Shown piece after piece: positions 14,297 to 24,236 of a stretch of DNA of 36,712 nt (the stretch's first letter is position 1; every line of letters begins with the position of its first letter). Source of the stretch: Aquificaceae bacterium. GTDB lineage: Bacteria; Aquificota; Aquificia; Aquificales; Aquificaceae. The stretch lies in NCBI GenBank assembly GCA_025062075.1, contig JANXBA010000001.1, positions 1-36,712 of the forward strand. The letters run 5' to 3'. The notes beneath the pieces are model-generated. The model made no database searches. It saw only the letters and a list, made by a program, of their open reading frames with translations, and was not told the origin of the DNA. Made by a program: the position numbers and the translations under genes.

Positions 14297-15811
14297 ATGA
14301 AAGACCTAAGGTTAAACCTCCTGCTCCTTTTGGTTCTCATCCTGCTGTCCGTAGGAGTAGTGCTCTTCAGACCTGTAAACTTAGGCCTTGACCTGCGGGG
14401 CGGTATATCCATGGTAGTCCAGCCCGACATAAACTACAGCTTAGAGCAGGAGTACGACCGATACGCCAAGGACATAGAGACCAAGCTAAGACAGGAGGGC
14501 ATAAAACTCCTTGAAGTCATGCCCTCCAAAGAGGGCATAAAAGTGGAACTGGTGGAAGAGGAAGACTACGAGAAGCTCACCAAGTTATTGGAGAGGGACT
14601 TTCCCAGGTTCACCCCTCTACGGAGGGAAAAGGGAGAGGTGCTTTTAAGGCTCAAGGAGACGGAGGTGGACCAGCTCAGGAGCGGTGTACTCAGCCAGAC
14701 CATGGAGGTGCTAAGAAAGAGAATAGATGAGCTGGGCATAGTCCAGCCGGTCATTACGCGCATAGGCACTGACCGCATACTGGTGGAGTTGCCCGGCGTG
14801 TTGGACCTCCAGAGGGCAAAGTCCATCGTGGGAAGGACCGCACTGCTGGAGCTCAAGCTAGTGGTGGAGAGCGGACCCAAGGAGGTCCTTCAGGAGAAGT
14901 TAGGAAGGGACTACGAGCTCCTCTCCGACCAGAGAGGGGAAGAGTGGTTTCTCTTGGAGAAGGTGCCCGTCATCACCGGAGCGGACCTGAAGACCGCCTA
15001 CACTACCACCGACGAGTTTGGCATGCCTGCGGTGGGCTTTGAGCTTACCGACAGAGGTTCAAGGCTTTTTGCTCAGTCCACGGAGCAGAACGTAGGAAGG
15101 AGGTTGGCCATAGTCTTGGACAAGAAGGTGGTCTCCGCCCCCGTCATAAGAAGCAGGATAAGCGACAGGGGACAGATATCTGGAAACTTCACGCCGGAGG
15201 AGGCCAAAGAGCTCGCCATCGTGCTAAGGGCAGGTGCCTTGCCAACGCGCGTGGACTTTCTCCAGGAGACGGTGGTGGGGCCCTCCTTGGGCAGGGACGC
15301 CATAGAGCAAGGCATGAAGGCGGGCATTGCAGGCTTCGCCCTTCTGGTGTTTTTGCTCCTCCTGCGCTACAAGACCGCAGGGCTGTCCGCCACCTTCTGC
15401 ATCCTTTTGAACGCTCTCATGCTCTGGGCAGGCCTGGCACTTCTGGGAGGCACTCTCACCTTGCCGGGTATTGCGGGCATCATTCTCAACATGGGCATTG
15501 CGGTGGACTCCAACGTGCTGATTTTTGAAAGGGTCAGGGAGGAGCTCCAACTCGGCAACAGCCTCCGGAAGGCCATAGAGCTGGGCTACAGGAGGACCCT
15601 GAGTGCGGTCTGGGACACCCACATAACCCTTCTGGTGGCAGCCCTTATTCTCTTTCAGTTTGGCTCCGGGCCAGTCAAGGGCTTTGCCACCACTCTAACC
15701 GTGGGCACCATAGCCTCCTTTGTCTCAAACGTGTACTTTGCCAAGGTGCTTCTTGAGCTCCTGAGTAAGCTAAGGCTCTTCAGGGTACTTCATAAGGAAA
15801 CTTTCCGATAA
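14297..15811 (+). CDS. secD: Protein translocase subunit SecD
   Basis: Membrane component that uses the proton motive force to pull secretory proteins out of the SecYEG channel on the periplasmic side. The 504 residues contain an N-terminal membrane helix, the motif GLDLRGG at 30-36, a large periplasmic P1 domain with [12 protein letters not shown], then five C-terminal helices of the RND type including the [36 protein letters not shown] and [19 protein letters not shown] segments. secF, usually the next gene, is absent here: mtnA follows 5 bases later. yajC is also in the window, but 15 kb away. Confidence 0.96.
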   Translation: MKDLRLNLLLLLVLILLSVGVVLFRPVNLGLDLRGGISMVVQPDINYSLEQEYDRYAKDIETKLRQEGIKLLEVMPSKEGIKVELVEEEDYEKLTKLLERDFPRFTPLRREKGEVLLRLKETEVDQLRSGVLSQTMEVLRKRIDELGIVQPVITRIGTDRILVELPGVLDLQRAKSIVGRTALLELKLVVESGPKEVLQEKLGRDYELLSDQRGEEWFLLEKVPVITGADLKTAYTTTDEFGMPAVGFELTDRGSRLFAQSTEQNVGRRLAIVLDKKVVSAPVIRSRISDRGQISGNFTPEEAKELAIVLRAGALPTRVDFLQETVVGPSLGRDAIEQGMKAGIAGFALLVFLLLLRYKTAGLSATFCILLNALMLWAGLALLGGTLTLPGIAGIILNMGIAVDSNVLIFERVREELQLGNSLRKAIELGYRRTLSAVWDTHITLLVAALILFQFGSGPVKGFATTLTVGTIASFVSNVYFAKVLLELLSKLRLFRVLHKETFR

Positions 15812-15816
15812 GGGGG

Positions 15817-16782
15817 ATGCAAGTAAAGGCCTTTCGCTGGATGGGGGACAGGCTTCTGCTTTTGGACCAAAGAGAGCTCCCTGCGAGAGAGGTTTGGCTT
15901 GAACTCAAAGACTACAGACAGGTGGCCTCCGCCATAAAGGGCATGGCGGTGAGGGGTGCGCCCGCCATAGGTTGTGTGGCCGCCTACGGCTTCCTTCTCG
16001 GAGTAAGGGCAGGAGAGCCCCCCTCTCTGGTCTTTGAAACCCTGAAAAACACCAGACCCACCGCCTACAATCTGTTCTGGGCTCTAAACAGGCTCTGGAG
16101 AGCTCTGGAGGAGGGCAGGGACATAGAGAAAGAGGCCCTGTCCATAGAGGAGGAGGACTACAGGGCAAACAGAAGGATGGGAGAGATAGGTCAAGAGCTC
16201 ATACCAAAGGGGGCTCGGGTGCTGACCCACTGCAACACCGGCGCACTGGCTACCGCAGGGTGGGGCACAGCCTTGGGGGTGATAAGGTCCGCCCACCTCT
16301 CGGGCAAAGAGGTGTTCGTCTGGGTGGACGAGACCAGGCCCTACCTACAAGGGTCCAGGCTTACCGCCTGGGAGCTTCTAAAGGAAGGCATACCTCACAA
16401 GGTAATCACCGACTCCACCGCAGGTTTTCTCATGAGAAAGGGTCTGGTGGACTGCGTAGTGGTAGGAGCGGACAGGATAACCAGAGACTACTTCGTGGCC
16501 AACAAGATAGGCACTTACGCTCTTTCTGTGCTTGCCAAGGCCCACCGCATACCTTTCTACGTGGTGGCACCAAGCTCTACCTTTGACCCCAACTCCTACG
16601 GGGAGGAGAGCATAAGCATAGAAGAGAGAAGTCAGGAGGAGGTCAAACGGGTAAAGGACACGCCCGTAGCCCCAGAAGGGTCGCCCGCCCTCCACCTTGC
16701 CTTTGACATCACTCCTCCTGAAAACATAACCGCCATCATAAGCGAGAAAGGTATAATATGGCCGAGCCGCCAAGGCGGTTAG
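15817..16782 (+). CDS. mtnA: Methylthioribose-1-phosphate isomerase
   Basis: Converts 5-methylthioribose 1-phosphate to the ribulose form in the methionine salvage pathway, which recycles the methylthioadenosine left after polyamine synthesis from SAM. The 321-residue protein has the conserved segment [13 protein letters not shown], the catalytic Cys139 in [10 protein letters not shown] and catalytic Asp219 in VVGADRI, as in B. subtilis MtnA. Eukaryotic eIF2B-like paralogues share the fold but lack this set. Start ATG 15817 is preceded by a G-rich stretch that is too close for an ideal ribosome site, so coupling to secD is likely. No other salvage gene is adjacent. Confidence 0.93.
   Translation: MQVKAFRWMGDRLLLLDQRELPAREVWLELKDYRQVASAIKGMAVRGAPAIGCVAAYGFLLGVRAGEPPSLVFETLKNTRPTAYNLFWALNRLWRALEEGRDIEKEALSIEEEDYRANRRMGEIGQELIPKGARVLTHCNTGALATAGWGTALGVIRSAHLSGKEVFVWVDETRPYLQGSRLTAWELLKEGIPHKVITDSTAGFLMRKGLVDCVVVGADRITRDYFVANKIGTYALSVLAKAHRIPFYVVAPSSTFDPNSYGEESISIEERSQEEVKRVKDTPVAPEGSPALHLAFDITPPENITAIISEKGIIWPSRQGG
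16752..16757 (+). promoter_or_regulatory. Candidate internal -10 for lolC
   Basis: TATAAT inside the end of mtnA, giving a predicted leader of about 26 nt before ATG 16790. The leader contains a tight inverted repeat CCGCC-AA-GGCGG at 16767-16778. No -35 is apparent. Confidence 0.3.
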
Positions 16783-16789
16783 AAACCCC

Positions 16790-17953
16790 ATGAGACCTCT
16801 CCTAAAGCTGTCCCTGCGATACCTCTTTTCAGGTAGAGGGTCCACCAAGGTGGTCTCGCTGATTGCTCTGATGAGCGTCTCTCTAAGCGTGAGCGCTCTT
16901 CTTCTCACTATGGGGGTCTTTGCAGGCTTCCAGCAGGCCCTGAAGGAAAAAATCCTCTCCGCCTCGCCTCACCTGATAGTCAGCACTCTCAACCCAGAGC
17001 TGTCCCAGAAAGAGGAGGCTCTCGAAGGTCTCAAACAGGTAGACAGAGCTTACAGGGTGGTTATCTACCAGGGGTTTATTTCCAAAGAGGGGAGAATCTC
17101 CAGCGTCAGCGTGAAGGCTCTTGAGCAGGAGGACATAAAAGGTCTCTACGGCTTGGAGCTGAGAGAGGGAATAGCCATGGGTAGGGGTCTCTCTGAAGTG
17201 TTGGGTCTGAGGGAGGGTGAGGAAGTGCTTCTTGTGTCCCCAATGGGAAGCAGGACGCCCTTTGGCTTTCTGCCCAGAGCTCGCCCCTTTTTGCTGGAGG
17301 GCACCTTTGAAAAGGGCGTCTTTGACCAGGACTACGCTACCGTGGTCATGAGCTTGGAAAAGGCGCAGGAGTTCTTCGGGGAGAGCTACAGCTTGGCGGG
17401 CTACGAGGTCTACCTCAAGGAGCCCTACAAAGCCCAAGAAGTGAGGAAAGAGGTAGAAGCCCTCCTGGGCGAGGGGGCGCTGGTACGCTCTTGGATAGAC
17501 CTAAACAAGCCCCTCTTTAACGCCTTGGAGCTGGAAAAGGTGGGGATATTCTTCGTCCTCTTGCTCATGGTGCTGGTCGCCTCCTTCAACATAACCAGCC
17601 TTCTTTTCATGAAGGCAAGGGACAAGCTCAGGGACGTTGCGGTGCTCAGGACCTTCGGGCTAAGAAGGGGACAGGTAGTTCTAGTGTTTGTTCTTCAGGG
17701 GTTCATTCTGGGTCTGGCTGGCACCGTTCTTGGACTTTTGCTCTCCGGCGTGGGGGGCTACCTGATAAACAGGTTCAAGCTCGTAAGGGTCCCTGCGGAC
17801 GTCTACCTCATGGACCACGTGCCCGTGCACTTTGAGGCGGGCGACCTGCTCCTTACCGTGATTGGAGCTCTTGTGCTGTCCTTGCTGGCGAGCCTGCTAC
17901 CCGCCTACAGGGCAAGCACAGAGAGCGTAGTCTCCGTCCTGAGAAATGAGTAG
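16790..17953 (+). CDS. lolC: Lipoprotein-releasing ABC transporter permease (LolC/LolE family)
   Basis: Inner-membrane component of the Lol system that lifts mature outer-membrane lipoproteins from the inner membrane and hands them to LolA. The 387-residue protein has the classic layout: one N-terminal helix with SLIALMSVSLSVSALLLTMGVFAGFQ, a periplasmic domain of about 200 residues, then three C-terminal helices with VASFNITSLLFMKARDKLRDVAVLRTFGLRRGQ. Only one permease gene is present next to lolD, so the complex is either a homodimer (LolF-like) or uses a partner from elsewhere. It overlaps lolD by 8 bases. Start ATG 16790 has no clear ribosome site. Confidence 0.88.
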   Translation: MRPLLKLSLRYLFSGRGSTKVVSLIALMSVSLSVSALLLTMGVFAGFQQALKEKILSASPHLIVSTLNPELSQKEEALEGLKQVDRAYRVVIYQGFISKEGRISSVSVKALEQEDIKGLYGLELREGIAMGRGLSEVLGLREGEEVLLVSPMGSRTPFGFLPRARPFLLEGTFEKGVFDQDYATVVMSLEKAQEFFGESYSLAGYEVYLKEPYKAQEVRKEVEALLGEGALVRSWIDLNKPLFNALELEKVGIFFVLLLMVLVASFNITSLLFMKARDKLRDVAVLRTFGLRRGQVVLVFVLQGFILGLAGTVLGLLLSGVGGYLINRFKLVRVPADVYLMDHVPVHFEAGDLLLTVIGALVLSLLASLLPAYRASTESVVSVLRNE

Positions 17954-18597
17954 CATCCTAAGAGCGGTAAACCTGAGAAAGGTCTACCCCAACGGCGTAG
18001 AGGCTCTCAAGGGCGTAAGCGTTGAGGTCGCCGAGGGCGAGGTGGTAGGGCTCATGGGACCCTCCGGCTCCGGCAAGAGCTCTCTACTGCACCTCGTGGC
18101 GGGCCTTGAAAAGCCCACCGAGGGAGAGATATACCTGCTGGGAAAGAGCCTGACCCAGATGAGTGAGAAAGAGCTGGCAGAGCTCCGCCAGAAGCACATC
18201 GGCTTTGTCTTCCAGTTTTACTACCTTCTGGAGGACTTCAGCGTGCTTGAAAACCTGACCATCGTCGGTGAGTTGGCGGGCATAAGAGGGTCAAGGGAGA
18301 GGGCCCTGGAGATTTTGGAGTATCTTAGGCTCACCCACAGGCTCAAGCACAGGCCCAGTCAGCTCTCTGGCGGGGAACAGCAGAGGGTAGCCATAGGCAG
18401 GGCCCTTATGCTCCAGCCTAGCCTTCTGCTGGCGGACGAGCCCACGGGAAACCTTGACCTGGCGGAGGCCCACCGAATTTTTGAGCTCTTCCTCCAGCTG
18501 AGAGAAGAGAGAGGCCTTAGCCTTTTGGTGGCTACCCACAACGAGGAGCTGAAAGTCTACTTTGACCGCCTGTACAGGCTAAAGGATGGGGAGCTAG

Positions 18598-18602
<5 letters not shown>
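17946..18602 (+). CDS. lolD: Lipoprotein-releasing ABC transporter ATP-binding protein
   Basis: Cytoplasmic ATPase of the Lol lipoprotein-release complex, belonging to the LolD/MacB/FtsE group. The 218 residues include Walker A GPSGSGKSS, Q-loop FVFQFYYLLEDFSVLENL, signature LSGGEQQR, Walker B SLLLADEPTGNLD and the switch His in VATHNEE. The start ATG lies inside the lolC end (8-base overlap), as expected for a subunit made in step with its permease. MacB-type drug or toxin exporters have similar ATPases, but the adjacent permease is of the LolC/E type. The stop is 12 bases before gap, whose candidate -10 lies within the last lolD codons. Confidence 0.92.
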
Positions 18603-19653
<1,051 letters not shown>

Positions 19654-19655
19654 TA

Positions 19656-19728
19656 CGGGGTGTAGCTCAGGTGGCAGAGCGTTGGCTTTGGGAGCCAAAG
19701 GTCGCAGGTTCAAGTCCTGCCACCCCGA
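19656..19728 (+). tRNA. tRNA-Pro (anticodon TGG)
   Basis: 73-nt cloverleaf. Acceptor CGGGGTG pairs with CACCCCG, discriminator A. The anticodon arm TTGGC-TTTGGGA-GCCAA gives TGG. CCA is not encoded: the next base begins tRNA-Arg. Confidence 0.97.
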
Positions 19729-19802
19729 GGGTCCGTAGCTCAGCTGGACAGAGCAAGGGATTTCTAATCCCTAGGTCGGGGGTTCGAGTCCCTCCGGACC
19801 CG
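19729..19802 (+). tRNA. tRNA-Arg (anticodon TCT)
   Basis: 74-nt cloverleaf abutting tRNA-Pro with no spacer. Acceptor GGGTCCG pairs with CGGACCC, discriminator G. The anticodon arm AGGGA-TTTCTAA-TCCCT gives TCT. CCA is not encoded, and the bioH reading frame begins directly after it. Confidence 0.97.
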
Positions 19803-19805
19803 CTC

Positions 19806-20414
19806 CTGTTCCTACACGGCTGGGGCTTCAGCTCCAAGGTCTTCAAAGCTAGCCACCCGATAGACCTTCCCTTTCACGGCAGGAGCTCCCTCTCTTACAG
19901 AGGCCTGTGGTGGTTGGCCAGAGAGCTCTCCCTAAGAGCTCTTCCCGGCAGTCTTCTCCTTGGCTGGTCTATGGGGGCAAGCCTCGCCCTCATGATGGCC
20001 TATCTGCACCCCAAGAGGTTCAAGGGGCTGGTGCTGGTGGGGGCTTCCGCGTGCTTTGGCTGTTTTTGGCCGGAGAAAAACCTGCGTGGCTTTCTTCTGA
20101 GACTGGAAAAAGAGGGCGAGGGCTTTGTAAAGAGGTTCAGAAGCCTTGCCTACCCAAAGCCCTTTGAGGACAGGCTTGAACTAAAGGGAGCCAAGCTCCT
20201 TCTCAAGGACTACATGAGGTTAGACCTTAGGCCAGTCGTGCCCTACATAAAGCAAAGGGTAGCACTCCTGCACGGAAGCAAAGACCCCGTGGTGCCCTTC
20301 TCCTCCGCCCTGGCCCTTTACAACTTGCTGAAGGACGCTAAATTAATAGTCTTTCCGGGAGGACACTTTCCAGAGGATGAGAGTCTTGTCCTTGAGGTTC
20401 TCCAGAGCCTGTAG
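19806..20414 (+). CDS. bioH: BioH-like alpha/beta hydrolase (pimeloyl-ACP methyl ester esterase), no canonical start
   Basis: Removes the methyl group that BioC adds, releasing pimeloyl-ACP for biotin synthesis. About 203 residues: the oxyanion-hole motif FLHGWGFS comes first, followed by the nucleophile Ser in LLGWSMGAS, the catalytic Asp in GSKDPVVPF and His in PGGHFPEDE. Identity is supported by the overlapping bioC. No ATG, GTG or TTG exists in frame between the tRNA-Arg end and the HGWG motif. The nearest canonical codon is GTG 19671, inside tRNA-Pro, which would translate both tRNAs. I mark CTG 19806 as a provisional start; CTC 19803 or an error in the sequence are alternatives. RNase processing at the tRNA-Arg 3' end would leave a leaderless message. 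Confidence 0.72.
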   Translation: MFLHGWGFSSKVFKASHPIDLPFHGRSSLSYRGLWWLARELSLRALPGSLLLGWSMGASLALMMAYLHPKRFKGLVLVGASACFGCFWPEKNLRGFLLRLEKEGEGFVKRFRSLAYPKPFEDRLELKGAKLLLKDYMRLDLRPVVPYIKQRVALLHGSKDPVVPFSSALALYNLLKDAKLIVFPGGHFPEDESLVLEVLQSL

Positions 20415-21033
20415 GAGCTACGAGGACTGGGCCGTTCCCCAGCGGTTCACAGGCGAGAAGCTAAAGAGCTTAGAAAAGGTAGAAGGGTTGGTCTTAGACC
20501 TGGGCTGTGGCACGGGCCTTGTCAGCGAAGGTCTGGAAAAGGTAGTCGGACTGGACATAGCCTACGGGATGGCAAGAGCCTACAGAGAAAAGTTCCGCAG
20601 GGCGGTCCTCGGCGACGCCCACAGCCTACCTTTTAAGAGCAAGAGCTTTGATTTTGTGCTGAGCAACTTCGCCCTGCACTGGACTCAGTTAGACAGGAGC
20701 ATACCGGAGGCTCTCCGCGTCTGCAGGGGTCTTTTTCTGTGTGCCATGCCCGTGGAAGGTAGCCTCCCAGAGCTGGGCTTTCCCTTCCCCCGAGTGGAAA
20801 AAATAGGAGCTCTGCTGGAAAAGATGGCAAAGCTCAGGGCCTTCTTTTTAGAAGAGGTGCCCATACCTTTTGAAGGCTGGGACCTTCTGAGGTTTTTCCA
20901 CTACACGGGCACCTCCTACAACCCCCTGCTCGGAGATGGTATAATCTCAAGAAAGAGGATTGAAAATATGATTAAGCGGATTGACAAGCCTGCCTTCAGA
21001 GTCCTATTCTTTTCCTGTGAGGCAAAAGGATGA
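20377..21033 (+). CDS. bioC: Malonyl-ACP O-methyltransferase
   Basis: SAM-dependent methylation of the malonyl-ACP free carboxyl, which lets the fatty acid pathway build pimeloyl-ACP for biotin. The 218-residue class I methyltransferase starts with the BioC hallmark FSRACRSYEDWAVPQR, followed by motif I VLDLGCGTGLVSE, an acidic strand end VVGLDIAYGM, DAHSLPFKSKSFDFVLSNFALHW and an EALRVCRG helix. It overlaps the bioH end by 38 bases. Start ATG 20377 is tentative because the SR motif lies only eight residues in, and no clear ribosome site is seen. Its stop overlaps an ATG, but the protease start is placed slightly downstream. Confidence 0.88.
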   Translation: MRVLSLRFSRACRSYEDWAVPQRFTGEKLKSLEKVEGLVLDLGCGTGLVSEGLEKVVGLDIAYGMARAYREKFRRAVLGDAHSLPFKSKSFDFVLSNFALHWTQLDRSIPEALRVCRGLFLCAMPVEGSLPELGFPFPRVEKIGALLEKMAKLRAFFLEEVPIPFEGWDLLRFFHYTGTSYNPLLGDGIISRKRIENMIKRIDKPAFRVLFFSCEAKG

Positions 21034-21044
21034 GGAGGCTGAAG

Positions 21045-22436
21045 ATGGCAATCCCTTTCCTGAGCTTTCTTCTTATCCTTTCGCTTTTCCTCGGCTGTAA
21101 AGCCCAGTCGGTTCAGGGGTCTGTCTCCTCATCCTCGGTTGCCCAGAGACCCGTCCTGTCCTCCAACGCCCTTTCGCAGTTTGAGCAGGAGCTGACCCGT
21201 CTGGTGGAGATGGTCTCGCCCTCCGTGGTTACTATCTTTGCCAGCCAGGAGATGTGGGGCACGGAGATACCCTTCTTTCAGCTACCTCCTCAGGAGAGAA
21301 GGTCTTTAGGCTCTGGCGTGATTATCGACCACAAGAGGGGCAAGTTTTACATCCTCACTAACAGCCATGTGGTGCAGAACGCAAGGGCAATCAGGGTGAG
21401 GTTTGACAAGCAAACGGAGAAACGGGCCAAGCTAGTGGGAACCGACCCAAAGACAGACGTGGCGGTCATAGAGGTGGACGACAAGGACATACCCAACCCC
21501 CAGAACAGAGTAGCAAAGCTGGGGGACTCAGACAACCTTAAGGTAGGTCAGCTGGTTATAGCCATAGGCAATCCCTACGGGCTTGAAAGGACGGTCACCG
21601 TGGGCGTCATATCCGCCCTGCGCCGAGCCATAGGCATTACCCAGTACGAGAGCTTTATACAGACGGACGCAGCCATAAACCCAGGCAACTCCGGTGGACC
21701 TCTAGTGAACATAAAGGGTGAGGTCATAGGCGTGAACACAGCCATACTGGCGGAGGGTCAAGGTCTGGGCTTTGCCATACCTATAAACTTGGCCCGTTGG
21801 GTGGCAGACCAGCTCATAGAAAAGGGTAGAGTGGTCAGAGGCTGGCTTGGCGTGGTCATACAGGATGTCACTCCAGATATGGCGGAGAGCGTAGGCGTAA
21901 GGGAAGGCGTAATCATATCCCAGATAATGCAGGGAAGCCCTGCGGAGAAGGGAGGTCTCAGAGTAGGAGACATCGTAGTAGAGCTAGACGGGCAGAAGGT
22001 CTCAGAGGTCAGGGACTTGCAGTTCAGAATAATGAGGACAGAGCCGGGCAAAGAAGTCAACCTAAAGGTCGTCAGGGAAGGTAAGGAGGTCAGCCTACGC
22101 ATAAGGGTGGGCGAGATGCCCGAAGACAGACGCGTAGGTGAGCTAGAGCAGGGGCAGGCTGAGCTCGGCCTCGTTCTAAGAGACCTGAGCCCAGAAGAGG
22201 AGAGGAGGGTAGGACAGAAGGGTGTGCTGGTGGTCAGGGTAGTTCCTAACAGCTTAGGCATGCAAAGTGGCCTCCTTCCGGGAGACGTGATTCTTCAGGT
22301 GGGCAACCGACCTGTGTCCAGCGTGAAGGAGTTTCAGGAGAGCATAGAGCTCCTCAGACAGGCAAACAGGGAGAGCGCCCTTCTGCTGGTGATGAGGAGA
22401 GGAAGCAACCTCTTTCTGGTGCTGAAACTGAGGTGA
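21045..22436 (+). CDS. degQ: HtrA/DegQ-type serine protease with two PDZ domains, probable lipoprotein
   Basis: Envelope quality-control protease that degrades misfolded periplasmic proteins. Start ATG 21045 is preferred over ATG 21030 because AGGAGG (21033-21038) lies 6 nt upstream, giving 463 residues. The N-terminus has a hydrophobic signal ending FLGC18, suggesting lipid attachment. The catalytic triad is H108 (NSHVV), D138 (KTDVAV) and S216 (GNSGGP). Two PDZ domains follow, the first around GWLGVVIQDV to VGDIVVELDGQ, the second beginning near AELGLVLRDL with LLPGDVILQVGN. It may be anchored in the inner or outer membrane; the Lol genes upstream fit lipoprotein trafficking. It lies directly after bioC and 4 bases before the sigma factor gene. 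Confidence 0.92.
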   Translation: MAIPFLSFLLILSLFLGCKAQSVQGSVSSSSVAQRPVLSSNALSQFEQELTRLVEMVSPSVVTIFASQEMWGTEIPFFQLPPQERRSLGSGVIIDHKRGKFYILTNSHVVQNARAIRVRFDKQTEKRAKLVGTDPKTDVAVIEVDDKDIPNPQNRVAKLGDSDNLKVGQLVIAIGNPYGLERTVTVGVISALRRAIGITQYESFIQTDAAINPGNSGGPLVNIKGEVIGVNTAILAEGQGLGFAIPINLARWVADQLIEKGRVVRGWLGVVIQDVTPDMAESVGVREGVIISQIMQGSPAEKGGLRVGDIVVELDGQKVSEVRDLQFRIMRTEPGKEVNLKVVREGKEVSLRIRVGEMPEDRRVGELEQGQAELGLVLRDLSPEEERRVGQKGVLVVRVVPNSLGMQSGLLPGDVILQVGNRPVSSVKEFQESIELLRQANRESALLLVMRRGSNLFLVLKLR

Positions 22437-22440
22437 GCGG

Positions 22441-23373
22441 ATGATACCCGACACGGAGCAGGAGATAATAAACCAGTATCTCAAGAAGGTCTCCAAAATT
22501 CCCCTCCTTACGCCCGAAGAGGAGAAGGAGGTGGCCAGGAGGGCCAAGGAGGGAGACCCGCAGGCCTTCAGGAGGTTGGTGGAGTCCAACCTCCGTTTCG
22601 TGATAAGCATCGCCAAGCAGTACTTAGGTTACGGGCTTCCTCTGTCGGAGCTCATAGCGGCGGGCAACCACGGTCTGATAGAGGCGGCAAAGAGGTTTGA
22701 CCCAGACCGAGGGGTCAAGTTCATATCCTACGCGGTCTGGTGGATTCGCCAGGCCATTATGCAGACTCTGTCCCAGCAAACAGGTGCGGTGCGCATACCC
22801 ATAAAGCAGTCTCACCTGATAAACCGTATAAGCAGTATATACAGCAGGCTTTACAAGGAGTTAGAGAGAGAGCCAAGCCCGGAGGAGATAGCCTACGAGT
22901 ACAGCCGTGAGGTGCTCCACAAGGAGCTGGAAAAAGAGCTCGGCAGAGAACCCAAAGAAGAGGAGGTGAAAAAAAGGATAAAAAAGGAGGGCTACAGAAT
23001 AAGCCCCGAAGAGGTGGAAAAGTGCCTACAGCTCTGCAGAATTCCACTGTCTCTGGATGCACCGGTGGGAGAGAACGAAGACACCCACTTCGTGGACTTT
23101 CTGAGCCAGCACGGCACCGCGGACGTGGAGGAGAGAATCATCAGCGAAGTATTGGAAAAAGAGATACGAGAACTCTTAGACCGGCTACCTGAGAAAGAAA
23201 GAAGGGTCATTGAGCTTCGCTTCGGTCTGAGGGGTGAAGAGCCAAGAACTCTGAGGGAGATAGGCGACATCCTGCAGATATCCCGAGAGAGGGTGCGCCA
23301 GCTGGAGACCAGGGCTTTGAGAAAGCTCAGAAACATGGCCATGAAAAGGCACCTAAAAGACTTTCTGAGCTGA
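22441..23373 (+). CDS. RNA polymerase sigma factor, group-2 sigma-70 type, with insertion in region 3
   Basis: Directs RNA polymerase to promoters. At 310 residues it has no region 1.1 and is shorter than a primary RpoD. Region 1.2 appears as INQYLKKVSKIPLLTPEEE, and region 2 as NLRFVISIAKQYLGYGLPLSELIAAGN to FISYAVWWIRQAI, with residues similar to housekeeping sigmas. Region 4 is LPEKERRVIELRFGL to SRERVRQLETRALRKL. Residues about 155-187 form an extra charged helical block inside region 3 (KELEKELGREPKEEEVKK part). It is probably a stationary-phase or stress sigma such as an RpoS/SigB-like group 2 factor. TruB begins on its stop codon (TGATG). Confidence 0.88.
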   Translation: MIPDTEQEIINQYLKKVSKIPLLTPEEEKEVARRAKEGDPQAFRRLVESNLRFVISIAKQYLGYGLPLSELIAAGNHGLIEAAKRFDPDRGVKFISYAVWWIRQAIMQTLSQQTGAVRIPIKQSHLINRISSIYSRLYKELEREPSPEEIAYEYSREVLHKELEKELGREPKEEEVKKRIKKEGYRISPEEVEKCLQLCRIPLSLDAPVGENEDTHFVDFLSQHGTADVEERIISEVLEKEIRELLDRLPEKERRVIELRFGLRGEEPRTLREIGDILQISRERVRQLETRALRKLRNMAMKRHLKDFLS

Positions 23374-24236
23374 TGCTTACGGGGCTTCTGCTGGTGGACA
23401 AGCCCTCGGGCATAAGCTCCATGGAGGTGGTGGAGGGCATAAAAAGAAAGTTCGGTCTAAAGGCGGGGCACGCAGGCACCCTTGACCCCATAGCCACAGG
23501 GCTCTTGCTCGTGCTCGTGGGGGAGGCCACCAAGTTCTCCCAGTTTTTCTTGGGGCTGGACAAGGCCTACACCACCAGGGCCAAGCTGGGCGAGACCACC
23601 GACACCTACGATGCGGAGGGTAAAGTACTGGAAACTAAAGCGGTGGATGTCTCCTGTCAGGAGGTGGAAAGGGCCCTAGAAAAGTTCAGGGGCAGAATCC
23701 TGCAGACTCCTCCCCCCTTCTCCGCAAAGCGCGTAGGAGGAAAAAGGGCCTACCAGCTTGCCAGGAAGGGGCTAAAGGTGGAGGTAAAACCCGTGCAAGT
23801 GGAGGTTTACAGGGCTCAGATGCTCTCCTGTCAGCTCCCCTACGTGGAGCTCCTTTTTGAGGTATCTTCGGGGACTTACGTGAGGAGTCTGGTGCACGAG
23901 CTTGGTCAGGAGCTCTCCTGCGGTGCCCACGTGGTGGAGCTCAGAAGGGTAAGGGTGGGCAAGTTCACCCTTTCCATGGCGGTGGAGTACGAGCGACTGC
24001 TATCTTTGCAAGACCTAAGAGGTCTCCTCCTGTCTCTGGGAGAGGCCTTAGACTTTCTGCCTGCGGTGAGCCTGAGCTCGGAGTTGGCTTCAAGAGTAAG
24101 ACACGGAGCCTTCGTAAAGTTGAAAAAGCCTGCGGAGAAGACCTTCGTCAGGCTTTACTGCGACGGAGTTTTCATGGGCGTGGGGCTCTTGGAGCAGGAC
24201 AAGCTAAAGCCCTACCGGCTCATGCAAGGGCTTTGA
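23373..24236 (+). CDS. truB: tRNA pseudouridine-55 synthase
   Basis: Isomerises U55 in the T loop of all tRNAs to pseudouridine. The 287-residue protein has the opening [13 protein letters not shown], the catalytic Asp38 in [12 protein letters not shown], the [20 protein letters not shown] segment and [13 protein letters not shown], all family markers. A C-terminal PUA-like stretch from about residue 230 ([13 protein letters not shown]) completes it. The ATG shares one base with the sigma factor stop, so translation is coupled. The 3' end overlaps prfA, on the other strand, by 17 bases. Confidence 0.96.
   Translation: MLTGLLLVDKPSGISSMEVVEGIKRKFGLKAGHAGTLDPIATGLLLVLVGEATKFSQFFLGLDKAYTTRAKLGETTDTYDAEGKVLETKAVDVSCQEVERALEKFRGRILQTPPPFSAKRVGGKRAYQLARKGLKVEVKPVQVEVYRAQMLSCQLPYVELLFEVSSGTYVRSLVHELGQELSCGAHVVELRRVRVGKFTLSMAVEYERLLSLQDLRGLLLSLGEALDFLPAVSLSSELASRVRHGAFVKLKKPAEKTFVRLYCDGVFMGVGLLEQDKLKPYRLMQGL

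Noticed and set aside
16767-16778. CCGCC-AA-GGCGG hairpin before lolC as a terminator
   Set aside because: The loop is only two bases, no T run follows, and the gene arrangement needs read-through or an internal promoter.
16758-16793. An 11-codon leader ORF ([11 protein letters not shown]) whose stop overlaps the lolC start
   Set aside because: Its ATG follows the TATAAT directly, so it could not be made from that promoter, and its residues show nothing of note.
19671-19805. Long open frame reading through tRNA-Pro and tRNA-Arg into bioH from GTG 19671
   Set aside because: The first 45 residues would be translated tRNA sequence and match no hydrolase N-terminus; both cloverleaves are intact.
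21030-21044. ATG 21030 as the HtrA start, overlapping the bioC stop
   Set aside because: AGGAGG at 21033-21038 is ideally spaced for ATG 21045; the shorter form gives a cleaner signal peptide.
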